DNA of 64,000 bases, taken from NCBI GenBank assembly GCA_003221515.1, contig QHSI01000105.1, positions 1 to 64,000 of the forward strand, in the 5' to 3' direction. Made by a program: the position numbers and the translations under genes. Below are positions 19,248 through 28,728 of this stretch, one piece after another. Each line of letters starts with the position of its first letter. Positions within the stretch are counted from its first letter, which is position 1. The stretch comes from Candidatus Rokuibacteriota bacterium (GTDB lineage Bacteria; Methylomirabilota; Methylomirabilia; Rokubacteriales; CSP1-6). The notes below the pieces were generated by a model that saw only the letters and a list, made by a program, of their open reading frames with translations, was not told the origin of the DNA and made no database searches.

Positions 19248-20417
19248 ATGGATGACTTCTACCGAATCAAACGCCTGCCGCCGTACGTCTTCGCGATCGT
19301 CAACGACCTCAAGAGCAAGGCGCGAGCTCGCGGCGAGGACGTCATCGATCTCGGAATGGGCAATCCCGATCTCGGTACGCCGAAGCACATCGTCAACAAG
19401 ATGATCCAGGCGGCACAGAATCCAAAGAACCACCGGTACTCCGCGTCGCGCGGCATCACGCGTCTGCGCACGGCCATCATGAAGTGGTACCGCGATCGGT
19501 ACGGCGTCGAGCTTGATCCGGAATCGGAGACGATCGCCACGATCGGCGCCAAGGAGGGGCTGGCGCACCTGGCGCTGGCCGTCCTGCAACCCGGTGACGG
19601 CGTGCTCGTCCCGAACCCGACGTATCCGATCCACGCCTACTCCGTGGTCATCGCCGACGGCGACTTGAGATCGGTGCCGCTCACGCCCGACGGAGATTTC
19701 TTCGCGCGGCTCGAAGAGACCGCCCGGCTCGCGTGGCCGAAAGCCAAGCTCCTGATCCTGTCGTTCCCGCACAACCCGACCACGATGTGCGTGGACCTGG
19801 CCTTCTTCGAGAAGGTCGTCGCGTTCGCGCGCGAGCACCGGCTGATGGTGGTCCACGACTTCGCGTACGCGGACTTCGCCTTCGACGGCTACCAGCCGCC
19901 CTCGTTCTTGCAAGTGCCCGGCGCCAAGGACGTCGGCGTGGAGATCTTCTCGCTGTCGAAGTCCTACAACATGCCGGGCTGGCGGATGGGCTTCGTCTGC
20001 GGCAACTCGCGGATGATCCACGCGCTCGCGCGCATCAAGAGCTACCTCGACTATGGCGCCTTCCAGCCCATCCAGATCGCCAGCATCATCGCGCTGGAGG
20101 GCAACCAGTCGGTGGTCACCGACATCGTCGAGGTCCACCGCCGGCGGCGCGACGTCCTGGTCACCGGCCTCAACAAGCTTGGCTGGAACGTGCCGAATCC
20201 CAAGGGCACGATGTTCGTGTGGGCACCGATTCCCGAGGCGTTCCGTGCGATGGGCTCGCTGGAGTTCTCGAAGCTGCTCATCCAGGAGGCCAAGGTCGCC
20301 GTGTCCCCCGGCATCGGCTTCGGCGAGTACGGCGAGGGCTACGTGCGGTTCGCGCTGGTCGAGAACGAGCAGCGGATCCGCCAGGCGCTGCGCGGCCTCA
20401 AGACCGTCACCCGTTGA
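19248..20417 (+). CDS. alaC: Alanine transaminase-type aminotransferase (AlaC family)
   Basis: A class I/II PLP aminotransferase of 389 residues. It starts [20 protein letters not shown], highly characteristic of the AlaC group. The substrate-binding region is [13 protein letters not shown] and LSFPHNPTT, and the PLP lysine is in [15 protein letters not shown]. In E. coli AlaC makes alanine from pyruvate and glutamate. The family is close to LL-diaminopimelate and aspartate aminotransferases, so an aspartate-forming role is possible given that hom starts eight bases downstream. A strong ribosome site (AAGGGAG) precedes the ATG. Confidence 0.88.
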   Translation: MDDFYRIKRLPPYVFAIVNDLKSKARARGEDVIDLGMGNPDLGTPKHIVNKMIQAAQNPKNHRYSASRGITRLRTAIMKWYRDRYGVELDPESETIATIGAKEGLAHLALAVLQPGDGVLVPNPTYPIHAYSVVIADGDLRSVPLTPDGDFFARLEETARLAWPKAKLLILSFPHNPTTMCVDLAFFEKVVAFAREHRLMVVHDFAYADFAFDGYQPPSFLQVPGAKDVGVEIFSLSKSYNMPGWRMGFVCGNSRMIHALARIKSYLDYGAFQPIQIASIIALEGNQSVVTDIVEVHRRRRDVLVTGLNKLGWNVPNPKGTMFVWAPIPEAFRAMGSLEFSKLLIQEAKVAVSPGIGFGEYGEGYVRFALVENEQRIRQALRGLKTVTR

Positions 20418-20425
20418 TCCAATCC

Positions 20426-21754
20426 ATGACGAACGAAGTCCGAATCGGACTGCTCGGTCTCGGCACGGTCGGCGCCGGCGTCGTCAAGGTCCTCGACGCG
20501 CAGCGCGCCACCCTCGAAGAGCGCGCCGGCTGCCGGCTGCGGCTCGGCGCGATCGCCGACGTCGACGTCACCCGCCGTCGCGAGGGTCTCGACCTGGCCC
20601 AGCTTCCGATGACGACGGACGCCGCGCGGGTCCTCGACGATCCGTCGATCCACATCGTCATCGAGCTGGTCGGCGGCCTCGAGCCGGCCCGGTCCTTCAT
20701 CTTGAAGGCGCTCGCCGCCGGCAAGCACGTGGTCACCGCCAACAAGGCGCTCCTTGCCCACCACGGCGCCGAGCTCTACGACGAGGCGCGCCGGCGTGGG
20801 ATGACCCTCGCGTTCGAGGCGGCCGTGGCCGGCGGCATCCCGCTGATCCGCGCGGTCAAGGAAGGCCTGGTCGCCAACCGGATCCTGTCGGTGTTCGGCA
20901 TCGTGAACGGGACGTCGAACTACATCCTGTCCAAGATGACCGACGAGGCCCTCGACTTCGCGATGGTCCTCAAGGAGGCCCAGGCGCAGGGCTACGCCGA
21001 AGCCGACCCCACGTTCGACATCGAGGGCCTCGACTCGGCCCACAAGCTGCAGATCCTGGTCACGATCGCGTTCCGTACGTTCATCGACCTCAAGCACATC
21101 CACACCGAGGGCATCACCCGCGTGACCGCGCAGGACATCGCGTACGCGCGCGACCTCGGCTATCGGATCAAGCTGCTGGCGATCGCGAAGACCTCCGGCG
21201 ACGCCGGCTCGGGTGGCGCGGGCGTGGAAGTCCGGGTCCACCCGACGATGATCCCGGCGCGGTCGCCGCTCGCCGCGGTTTCCGGCGTCTTCAACGCCGT
21301 GTTCATCACCGGGGACGCCGTCGGTGACCTGATGTTCTATGGGCGCGGCGCGGGCCAGATGCCGACCGCCTCGGCGGTGTGGTCGGACGTGCTCGAGATC
21401 GCGCGCCGTACAGCCCACGGCATCCCGGCGCTCGGGCTCGAGCTGCCGGCCGTCGGCGCCGGCGCCCTGCCCCTGCGCTCGATCGACACCGTGCGCTGCT
21501 GCTACTACCTGAGAGTCATGGCCCAGGACCGGCCGGGCGTCCTCTCGCGCGTGGCCGGCATCCTCGGCCAGCACGACATCTCGATCGCGTCGGTGCTGCA
21601 GCGCGAGCGCGCCGCCAACGAGGCGGTGCCCATCGTCATGATGACCCACGAGGCGCGCGAGCACGACATGCGGCACGCGCTCGCCGCGATCGATCGGCTG
21701 CCGGACGTCGCCACCGCGACCACGATGATCCGGGTGGAAGGCGGGCCGGCGTGA
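20426..21754 (+). CDS. hom: Homoserine dehydrogenase
   Basis: Reduces aspartate semialdehyde to homoserine, the branch to threonine and methionine. Its 442 residues comprise an NAD(P) domain (RIGLLGLGTVGAGVVKVL), the catalytic core (VTANKALLAHHGAEL, GGIPLIRAVKEGLVANRI, GIVNGTSNYILSKM and YAEADPTFDIEGLDSAHKLQ) and a C-terminal ACT domain starting near YYLRVMAQDRPGVLSRVAG. The ACT domain suggests feedback control by threonine. The ATG at 20426 is used, and the stop overlaps the thrC GTG by four bases. Confidence 0.95.
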   Translation: MTNEVRIGLLGLGTVGAGVVKVLDAQRATLEERAGCRLRLGAIADVDVTRRREGLDLAQLPMTTDAARVLDDPSIHIVIELVGGLEPARSFILKALAAGKHVVTANKALLAHHGAELYDEARRRGMTLAFEAAVAGGIPLIRAVKEGLVANRILSVFGIVNGTSNYILSKMTDEALDFAMVLKEAQAQGYAEADPTFDIEGLDSAHKLQILVTIAFRTFIDLKHIHTEGITRVTAQDIAYARDLGYRIKLLAIAKTSGDAGSGGAGVEVRVHPTMIPARSPLAAVSGVFNAVFITGDAVGDLMFYGRGAGQMPTASAVWSDVLEIARRTAHGIPALGLELPAVGAGALPLRSIDTVRCCYYLRVMAQDRPGVLSRVAGILGQHDISIASVLQRERAANEAVPIVMMTHEAREHDMRHALAAIDRLPDVATATTMIRVEGGPA

Positions 21755-22809
21755 AGACGTGGCGGGGCGTCATCGAGGAGTACCGGGACTTCCTGCCGGT
21801 CTCCGACAAGACGCCAGTCGTCACGCTCTTCGAGGGCAACACCCCGCTCGTTCCCGCACCCCGGCTGGCCGAAGCGACCGACGCGCGGATGCAGATCTAT
21901 CTCAAGTGCGAGGGATTCAACCCGACCGGTTCGTTCAAGGACCGCGGGATGACGATGGCGATGTCGAAGGCGCTCGAGACGGGCGCGCGCGCCGTCATCT
22001 GCGCCTCCACCGGCAACACCTCGGCCTCCGCCGCCGCGTTCGCGGCGCGCGCCGGCATCCGCGCGTTCGTCATGGTGCCGAAGGGCGCGATCGCGCTCGG
22101 CAAGCTCTCGCAGGCCGCCATCCACGGGGCGCGGGTGCTCACCGTGGACGGTAACTTCGATCAGGCGCTGACCATCGTCCGCCAGATCGCCGAGCGGCAT
22201 CCGGTGACGCTCGTGAACTCGGTGAACCCGTTCCGGCTCGAGGGACAGAAGACCGGCGCCTTCGAAGTGTGCGATCAGCTCGGGCGCGCGCCCGATTATC
22301 ACCTGATCCCCGTCGGTAACGCCGGCAATATCACCGCGTACTGGCGGGGCTACCGCGAGTACCATCGCGCCGGTCGCGTGCGCGAGCTGCCGCGGATGGT
22401 CGGCTTCCAGGCCGCGGGCGCGGCGCCGATCTACGAGAACCGCATCATCGAGGAGCCGCGCACGGTCGCGACCGCCATCAAGATCGGGAACCCCGCGTCC
22501 TGGGGCCCCGCCCTCGAGGCGATGAAGGACTCCCGCGGCTGGATCGACATCGTCACCGACGAGGAGATCCTGCGCGCGTATCGCATGCTGGCCCGCGAGG
22601 AGGGCATCTTCATGGAGCCGGCGTCGGCCGCGACCGTGGCCGGATTGATCAAGTCGATCAAGGCCGGCCGCTTCGAGGCGGGGTCCACCCTCGTCCTCAC
22701 GCTCACCGGCCACGGGCTCAAAGATCCGGATACCGCGCTCGAGTCCGCGTCGCGGCCGACCACCGTGCCGCCGCAAATCGACGCCGTCCTGGCGCAGCTC
22801 GGCCTCTGA
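21751..22809 (+). CDS. thrC: Threonine synthase
   Basis: Converts O-phosphohomoserine to threonine with PLP. Its 352 residues fit the short plant/archaeal-like class found in many bacteria. The PLP lysine is K63 in NPTGSFKDRGMTMA. CASTGNTSASAAAFAARAGI and the phosphate-binding PVGNAGNITAYW are both conserved. GTG at 21751 overlaps the hom TGA. Together with alaC and hom this is a compact threonine operon; homoserine kinase (thrB) is not in the window. Confidence 0.95.
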   Translation: MKTWRGVIEEYRDFLPVSDKTPVVTLFEGNTPLVPAPRLAEATDARMQIYLKCEGFNPTGSFKDRGMTMAMSKALETGARAVICASTGNTSASAAAFAARAGIRAFVMVPKGAIALGKLSQAAIHGARVLTVDGNFDQALTIVRQIAERHPVTLVNSVNPFRLEGQKTGAFEVCDQLGRAPDYHLIPVGNAGNITAYWRGYREYHRAGRVRELPRMVGFQAAGAAPIYENRIIEEPRTVATAIKIGNPASWGPALEAMKDSRGWIDIVTDEEILRAYRMLAREEGIFMEPASAATVAGLIKSIKAGRFEAGSTLVLTLTGHGLKDPDTALESASRPTTVPPQIDAVLAQLGL

Positions 22810-23819
22810 GCCGGCTCAAGCTCCTGCTCGGCGTCGCGATCAGCGCCGCCCTGCTCGTCTATCTCTTCCGCAGCGTGCACCTGACGGAGCTCGGCCACCA
22901 GCTGCGGGACGCCCACTGGGGCTGGGTTCTGATCTCGACGGCGCTGGCGCCGCTCCAGCTCGTGGCGCGCGCGCAACGCTGGCGGTATCTGTTCCCGCCC
23001 CACGCAAACCCTCCGGGGCTCACCCCGGCGGTCATGATCGGCTACATGGCCAACAACGTCCTCCCGCTCCGCGCCGGCGAATTCGTGCGCGTCTATGTGG
23101 TCGCCCGGCGGTGGCGCGCGGCCGCCGGCGGCGCGGAGACGCGGGCCGATCCGTTCTGGACGACGCTCGCCACCCTCGTCGTCGAGCGAGTGCTCGACAG
23201 CCTGGCGATCGTGCTGATCCTGGCGGCCCTGATCCTCACCGTTCCCGTCCCACGATTTCTCGAGATCGCTGCGCTGGTCGTGCTGGCGATCGACGTGGCG
23301 GGCGTGGCGGTCCTGCTGTCGCTCGTGGTGGCGCCGGCCAGCTGCGAGCGGGTCGTCGCGCGGCTCGTCGGGCGCTGGCCCGGCCTGCAGGGCCGGGCGC
23401 TCCGAGTCTTACAGACGTTCGTCCACGGCCTCGACGGCATCCGCGCGCCGGCGCACACCGCACCGCTGCTGATGTGGACGATCGCGGTGTGGCTGCTCGT
23501 CGCGCTGGCCGCGTGGACGATGCTCTTCGCCCTGGATCTCCGGCTGCCGTTCTCCGCGGGCTGGGCGGTGCTGGCCTTCGTCGGCCTGGGCGTGTCCATC
23601 CCGTCGGCGCCCGGCTATGTCGGCGTCTTCCACGCCGCCGCCGCGCTCGCGGTCGGCCTGTTCGGCGTGGCGCAGTCGACGGCCGTGGGCTATGCGCTTC
23701 TGTTCCACGCCAGCCAGATCCTGCCGGTGACGCTGCTCGGCTGGCTCTATCTGGTGCGTGAGCAGATGAGCCTGAGCGAAGCCGTTGCCGGAAGGCCGGC
23801 CGAGGGTGGCCCGAGATAG
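22806..23819 (+). CDS. Lysylphosphatidylglycerol synthase TM-region / flippase-like (UPF0104) membrane protein
   Basis: An integral membrane protein of about 337 residues with some eight hydrophobic segments. The conserved QLVARAQRWRYLF, GYMANNVLPLRAGEFVRVYV and SIPSAPGYVGVFHAAAALAV are typical of the UPF0104/AglD-like family. The homologous N-terminus (SRLKLLLGVAISAALLVYLF) continues upstream of the first ATG/GTG-type codon at 22875 to a CTG at 22806 overlapping the thrC TGA (CTGA). I therefore take CTG as the start; a conventional call would lose the first helix. It probably transports or flips lipid-linked substrates. Confidence 0.8.
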   Translation: MSRLKLLLGVAISAALLVYLFRSVHLTELGHQLRDAHWGWVLISTALAPLQLVARAQRWRYLFPPHANPPGLTPAVMIGYMANNVLPLRAGEFVRVYVVARRWRAAAGGAETRADPFWTTLATLVVERVLDSLAIVLILAALILTVPVPRFLEIAALVVLAIDVAGVAVLLSLVVAPASCERVVARLVGRWPGLQGRALRVLQTFVHGLDGIRAPAHTAPLLMWTIAVWLLVALAAWTMLFALDLRLPFSAGWAVLAFVGLGVSIPSAPGYVGVFHAAAALAVGLFGVAQSTAVGYALLFHASQILPVTLLGWLYLVREQMSLSEAVAGRPAEGGPR

Positions 23820-23869
23820 ATGCGAACCGGCTCCAGGGAGTCCGCGGACCCGTGTTAAATTTTTAGGCC

Positions 23870-25093
23870 ATGGCGCTGATCGTTCAGAAGTACGGCGGCT
23901 CGTCTGTCGCCGACGTCGAGAAGATCGCGAACGTCGCCCGGCGCGTCGTCGCGAGCGCGCCCGGCAACCAGCTCGTGGTCGTCGTCTCGGCGATGGGCAA
24001 GACCACCGACGGCCTGCTGGCGCTGGCCCGCCAGATCTCCACGGCTCCCGATCTGCGCGAGACAGATATGCTGCTCGCCACCGGCGAGCAGGTCACGATC
24101 GCGCTCCTGGCGATGGCGCTGCAGTCGCTCGGCGTGAAGGCACGCTCGTTCACCGGTCCCCAGGTCGGTGTGCGAACCGATCACGCGCACACGCGAGCTC
24201 GGATCACCCAGATCGACGCCGACCGCGTGCGCCGCGCGCTCGACACCGGCGAGATCGCCGTGGTGGCCGGGTTCCAGGGGCTCTCCGATCAGGACGAGAT
24301 CACGACGCTCGGTCGCGGCGGCTCCGATCTCACGGCGGTCGCGCTGGCGGCGGCGCTGAAGGCGGACGTGTGCGAGATCTACACGGACGTCGACGGCGTG
24401 TTCACGGCCGACCCCAACATCGTCCCTGACGCCCGCAAGCTCGCCCGCGTGTCCTACGACGAGATGCTCGAGCTGGCGAGCCTCGGGGCCAAGGTGCTCC
24501 AGAGCCGCTCGGTGGAGTTCGCGAAGAAGTACGGCGTGACGGTTCACGTGCGGTCCACCTTCAGGCCGGATCCGGGCACGCTCGTCACGAAAGAGGAGCT
24601 CGGCATGGAACAGGCGGTGGTCACCGGAGTGACGCACGACCGGAGCCAGGCGAAGATCTCGCTGCTGCGGGTGCCCGACCGGCCCGGGATCGCGTCGGCG
24701 GTGTTCGGCGGGATCGCCGCCAGCAACATCGTCGTCGACATGATCGTGCAGAACATCAGCCAGGACGGCTACACCGACATGTCCTTCACGCTGCCGCGCA
24801 GCGACCACGCGCGCGCGGTCGCCCTGCTCGAGGGGGTGGCGCGCGACGTCGGCGCGCGCGGGATCGCGCACGACGAGCGCGTCGCCAAAGTTTCCATCGT
24901 GGGCGTCGGGATGCGCAGCCACTCCGGCGTGGCGTCGAAGATGTTCGCGGCGCTCGCGCGGGAGGGCATCAACATCCAGATGATCTCGACCTCCGAGATC
25001 GCGATCTCGTGCGTGATCGAGGACAAGTACGCGGAGCTGGCGGTGCGGGCGCTGCACGATGCGTTCGAGGTCGGCGCGGGGATCGCGCACTGA
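23870..25093 (+). CDS. lysC: Aspartate kinase
   Basis: Phosphorylates aspartate, the first step to lysine, threonine and methionine. Its 407 residues are a kinase domain starting [17 protein letters not shown], with the substrate region [19 protein letters not shown] and [12 protein letters not shown]. Two ACT domains follow ([18 protein letters not shown] and [19 protein letters not shown]). The latter, with [11 protein letters not shown], matches lysine/threonine-inhibited class enzymes. The ATG at 23870 follows an AT-rich spacer (TTAAATTTTTAG), the likely promoter or leader end. It completes the threonine/lysine gene group. Confidence 0.95.
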   Translation: MALIVQKYGGSSVADVEKIANVARRVVASAPGNQLVVVVSAMGKTTDGLLALARQISTAPDLRETDMLLATGEQVTIALLAMALQSLGVKARSFTGPQVGVRTDHAHTRARITQIDADRVRRALDTGEIAVVAGFQGLSDQDEITTLGRGGSDLTAVALAAALKADVCEIYTDVDGVFTADPNIVPDARKLARVSYDEMLELASLGAKVLQSRSVEFAKKYGVTVHVRSTFRPDPGTLVTKEELGMEQAVVTGVTHDRSQAKISLLRVPDRPGIASAVFGGIAASNIVVDMIVQNISQDGYTDMSFTLPRSDHARAVALLEGVARDVGARGIAHDERVAKVSIVGVGMRSHSGVASKMFAALAREGINIQMISTSEIAISCVIEDKYAELAVRALHDAFEVGAGIAH

Positions 25094-25118
25094 CCGCGAT
25101 CCTCCAGCGGTCAGCTCC

Positions 25119-27653
25119 TCAGGGCTCGGCGGACAGCGGAACGACGGTGAAGCTCGTGATGACGCCCGTCCGGGCCAGCTCACGACCGTACGCTTCCGCC
25201 TCCACCATCGTCCCGAATTGGCCGATCGAGACGGTCCCGGGTCCGGCCCCCTTGCCGCTCGGGATCGAGAGCCGGATCGTGAAGCCCGCGGCCCTGGAAG
25301 CCTCCTGAGCCCGTGGCGCGTCGACGACCGTCTCCGTCAGAGCCGGGCGGTCCGCGGCGCTCGACCGGGGGTGCGCCGACGAGATGAGGCGCGAGAGCCA
25401 CACGGCGCCCGTGACGATCAGTACCGCGCCCGCGATCGCCGCGCCCCAGCGGACCAGACGACGACGAACGGCGCCGGAGCCTCCGGTCGGGCCGGGCTTG
25501 GCTCGCTCGATCTCCGCGGCGTAGCGGTAGCCGTACGACGCCATCTCCGCGTAGTCGGAGCTCAGGTCCGGCCTCACCCCGCTCAAGCAGACGCCCAGTA
25601 ACCGCGTGCTCGTCGCGTCCAGCAGGGCCTTGGCCCTTCTGAGCGCGACGCGGGGCATGTGCCCCACCCGGATGACCAGGAGCGTCGCGTCGGCGCGGGA
25701 GGCCAGGACCGCCGCGTCGGGCACCGGCAGGAGCGGGGAGGAGTCGAGGATCAGGTAGTCGTAGCGCCCTCGCGCTTCGTTCAGAACCTTGACCAGACCC
25801 TGCGAGCTCAGGAGCTCGGACGGGTTGGACGGCGGGTAGCCGCTCAGCAGCACGAAGAAGTTGTCCATCCCGGGAGAGTCCAGCATCCGCTCCATACCGA
25901 CCTTTCCCATCATGAGGTCGGCGATCCCCAGGGTCACCTCGCCGAGGCTGGCGGATCCCAGCACCACCTCCGACAAGCCCGGCGCCTTCGCGAGCCCCAG
26001 GACGCGCCGGATGGAGGGTCGTCGCAGATCGGCTTCGACGAGAAGCGTCTTCTTGCCGAGCTGGGCCAGGGTGATGGCCAGGTTGATGGCCACCGTGGTC
26101 TTTCCCTCCATCTGCGAGCCGCCGGCCACCAGAATGGTCTTGAGGTCGCGCTCGAGCGTCGCGAAGACGAGGTTCGTCCGAAGGCTTCGGAACGCCTCAG
26201 CGAGGCGCGATTTCGGGGCAAACAGGCTGGTGAGAGACGGGTGCCGCCCTCGCGTCTCCTCGGAGGCGATCGCCTCCGTGGCTTCCTCGGCGAGGTCGAC
26301 GGTCGGATCCAGGGCGGGAATGACCCCGAGGACGCGAGTCTCCATCAGCGCCTCGACTTCGTCGATGGCTCCGATGGAGGTGTCCAGGGTCTCCACGAGG
26401 AAGGCGAAAATCAACCCGAGGATGAGCCCGAGGACGAGTCCGATCTGGGCCTTGCCCATGGGCTGCACGGGCTCGACGGGCGTGGTCGGGGCGATGGCCG
26501 GTCTGACGACACTGACCTCCGCCCCTTGCTCCTTTTCCTTGATCAGCGCCTCTTGGAGCCGCTCCTTGAGGAGCGAGAAGATGCGCTCGTTCACCTTCAC
26601 GTCCCGCTCGATCCGCGTGGCTTCGAGGGCGGCGCCCGGCAGCGCCGCCTGCTTGACCTGGACGCTGGCGATGGCGTTTTGCGCCTCGGCCGCATTGGCC
26701 TTCAGGGCCCGACGCTTCGCGGACAGCGCTTGCACGAGGCTCTGGCGAACGTTGGCGATCCGGGCCTCGACGCCCTTCACCTGGGGATGCGACGGGAACA
26801 GGGTGAGGAGGAGGTCTTGCCGCTCGATCGTGAGCTCGCTCAGAGAAGCGTGGAGCTTTGCCAGAGCCGGATCGGCGTCCGTCGACGAGGGCGAGGGGCG
26901 ATTGTCGCTTCGTCCGTCCTCGACGAGCCGAAGCTGCGTCTCCGTCACGTTGATCTCCCGCGTGACACGCTCGAGCTCCGCCTCCATTGCCCCCCGCCGG
27001 CTCGCGGTGGCCCGCGCCTCGTCGGGGATCGAGAGCCGCTGGTCCAACTCCTGAAAGTTCTTCATCTGCTCCTCGGATTGGCGCAGGCGCTGCCCCACCT
27101 CCTTCAGCTGGGTCTCGATGAACCGCCGCGCGTTCACCACCTGCTGCGTGCGGTTCGCGAGGTTTTCTTCCTGAAACGCCTCGGCCACCCGATTGGCGAC
27201 CTGAGCCGCGGTCGAGGCGTTCGCGGACGTGGCCGAGATCTCGATGAGGCTCGTCCCGCCCGACCGGGTGACCTGCAGCGCCGCGCCAAGCTCGCCGACG
27301 ATGTCCTGGTAACGCGTCGAGGCCCGGATCTCGGCGGCCGTCGTGTCGGGCGGGATCAACCCGAGCTTCACGGCGGCGCGGCTCACTACCGGGAAGCTCG
27401 TGATGAGCGCCACCTGCGTTTCCAGATCCCCCACCGGGCTGACGTTCAGCACGTCGCTCAGCAGCAGCCCGGACACGTTGACCACCCGCTCGAATCGGAC
27501 GGCGGCCGTGGCCCGATAGACCGGGCTGGGCGCCAGGAGAAACGCGTAGGCGAGGCTGGCGAAGCTGGTGGCGACGGCGACGGTGACGACGAGCCACGCT
27601 CGGCGCCGGATGATCCTCCAGCAATCGCGGAGATTGAGATCGTACTGCGTCAT
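25119..27653 (-). CDS. GumC/Wzc-type chain-length determinant fused to BY-kinase and a C-terminal SPOR domain
   Basis: An 844-residue protein of the polysaccharide co-polymerase class. TM1 lies about residues 19-41, a Wzz-type periplasmic region with coiled coil (to ~395) follows, and TM2 is at about 401-420. A bacterial tyrosine kinase domain follows: Walker A GGSQMEGKTT at 511-520, A' LLVEADLRRP at 537-546 and Walker B YLILDSSP at 633-640. A tyrosine cluster (Y701, Y707, Y709, Y711) comes next. Unusually the protein then continues with a third hydrophobic helix (about 737-755) and a SPOR-like domain (about 788-842, ending FTVVPLSAEP). It should control chain length and link export to peptidoglycan. 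Confidence 0.88.
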   Translation of the reverse strand: MTQYDLNLRDCWRIIRRRAWLVVTVAVATSFASLAYAFLLAPSPVYRATAAVRFERVVNVSGLLLSDVLNVSPVGDLETQVALITSFPVVSRAAVKLGLIPPDTTAAEIRASTRYQDIVGELGAALQVTRSGGTSLIEISATSANASTAAQVANRVAEAFQEENLANRTQQVVNARRFIETQLKEVGQRLRQSEEQMKNFQELDQRLSIPDEARATASRRGAMEAELERVTREINVTETQLRLVEDGRSDNRPSPSSTDADPALAKLHASLSELTIERQDLLLTLFPSHPQVKGVEARIANVRQSLVQALSAKRRALKANAAEAQNAIASVQVKQAALPGAALEATRIERDVKVNERIFSLLKERLQEALIKEKEQGAEVSVVRPAIAPTTPVEPVQPMGKAQIGLVLGLILGLIFAFLVETLDTSIGAIDEVEALMETRVLGVIPALDPTVDLAEEATEAIASEETRGRHPSLTSLFAPKSRLAEAFRSLRTNLVFATLERDLKTILVAGGSQMEGKTTVAINLAITLAQLGKKTLLVEADLRRPSIRRVLGLAKAPGLSEVVLGSASLGEVTLGIADLMMGKVGMERMLDSPGMDNFFVLLSGYPPSNPSELLSSQGLVKVLNEARGRYDYLILDSSPLLPVPDAAVLASRADATLLVIRVGHMPRVALRRAKALLDATSTRLLGVCLSGVRPDLSSDYAEMASYGYRYAAEIERAKPGPTGGSGAVRRRLVRWGAAIAGAVLIVTGAVWLSRLISSAHPRSSAADRPALTETVVDAPRAQEASRAAGFTIRLSIPSGKGAGPGTVSIGQFGTMVEAEAYGRELARTGVITSFTVVPLSAEP

Positions 27654-27663
27654 GGCGCCGTCT

Positions 27664-28728
27664 CTATTTGACGAGCTCCTTGAGCAGGAAGTAGTTGGAG
27701 ACGGACTGGAGCGGAAGGGTCAAGAACTCGAGCGTCGGGCGAATCTGCGCGATGAAGGCGTTCCAGTCGCCGATGCGGCTGCGCGGGAAGACGATCAGAT
27801 CGTTGGTCTGGAGCACGATGTCCTGACTGCGGTCCGGGGCGCCGGTGAAGCTGCCCGCGAAGACCTCGACGATCTGCGGACTGCGCAGGTCGCCGCGAAC
27901 CACGCGGACACTCTCCAGGACCGCCGAGGATGTGGGCCCCCCGGCCATCGCCAGGATCTGAGAAACCCGGATGTTCGGCGTGAAGGGGTAGACCCCCGGG
28001 CTCTTCACTTCACCGAGGACGAAGACCTTCCGCTGTTCGTCCGGCGCTCGGCTCGGAACGAACACGACGTCTCCCGCGTCGAGGATCAGCTCTCGAAACC
28101 GCTGCCCCTCGGAGACGAGGCGAAACAGGTTGATCGTGTACGAATCGCCCTCCCGGCGCAGCAGACGGATCGCGCGCGAGTCGGCGTTGGCCGTCAGCCC
28201 TCCGGCCTCCGCCAGCAGATCGACGAGATTCGTCATTCCCTTCAGCGGGTAGACACCGAGCTTCTGGACTTCGCCCAGGACCGACACCGTCTTGCTCGCA
28301 TACTCCTTGACCGTCACTTCGACGGTGAGCTGTCGGTGCGTGGCGGCCAGGACGCGTCCGATCTCCGCTTCGGCCTGATCGGTCGTCAGTCCCGCGACCG
28401 CGGCCTCGAAGAAGCCGATGGTCACTCGTCCGTTCGGCCTCACCGCGGCCGACATCTTGTCCAGCGCGAGCTCTCGGGTCAGCGTGATGTCGAGGACGTC
28501 ACCGGCACCGATCCGGTATCGAGGGACACCGTCGATCGTGACGAAGGTCCGGTTCTCGGCGACGAGGGACGGGAGCACCAGGGGCTCCGCGGCCTCCGCT
28601 GGTGGCGAGGGAGCACCGGCCGTCCCGGGCGCCGTCGGCGGATGGATCGGAAAACCCACCGGCGCGCAGCCGACCACGCCGAGCGGGAGGAGGAAGAGGA
28701 ACGGCCACAAGCGGAGCAGACGGTTCAC
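27664..28728 (-). CDS. Polysaccharide export outer membrane lipoprotein (Wza-like)
   Basis: A 354-residue exporter. The signal peptide ends at GVVGCAP (lipobox Cys about residue 21). A Poly_export domain follows (YRIGAGDVLDITLTRELALD with GRVTIGFFEAAVAGLT), then two SLBB units (VLGEVQKLGVYPLKGMTNLV and VLGEVKSPGVYPFTPNIRVS). It forms the outer membrane channel for the polysaccharide made with the GumC/BY-kinase protein ten bases downstream. The stop overlaps the start of the upstream gene's last codons (ATGA at 28725-28728). The order matches exosortase-linked exopolysaccharide clusters. Confidence 0.9.
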   Translation of the reverse strand: MNRLLRLWPFLFLLPLGVVGCAPVGFPIHPPTAPGTAGAPSPPAEAAEPLVLPSLVAENRTFVTIDGVPRYRIGAGDVLDITLTRELALDKMSAAVRPNGRVTIGFFEAAVAGLTTDQAEAEIGRVLAATHRQLTVEVTVKEYASKTVSVLGEVQKLGVYPLKGMTNLVDLLAEAGGLTANADSRAIRLLRREGDSYTINLFRLVSEGQRFRELILDAGDVVFVPSRAPDEQRKVFVLGEVKSPGVYPFTPNIRVSQILAMAGGPTSSAVLESVRVVRGDLRSPQIVEVFAGSFTGAPDRSQDIVLQTNDLIVFPRSRIGDWNAFIAQIRPTLEFLTLPLQSVSNYFLLKELVK

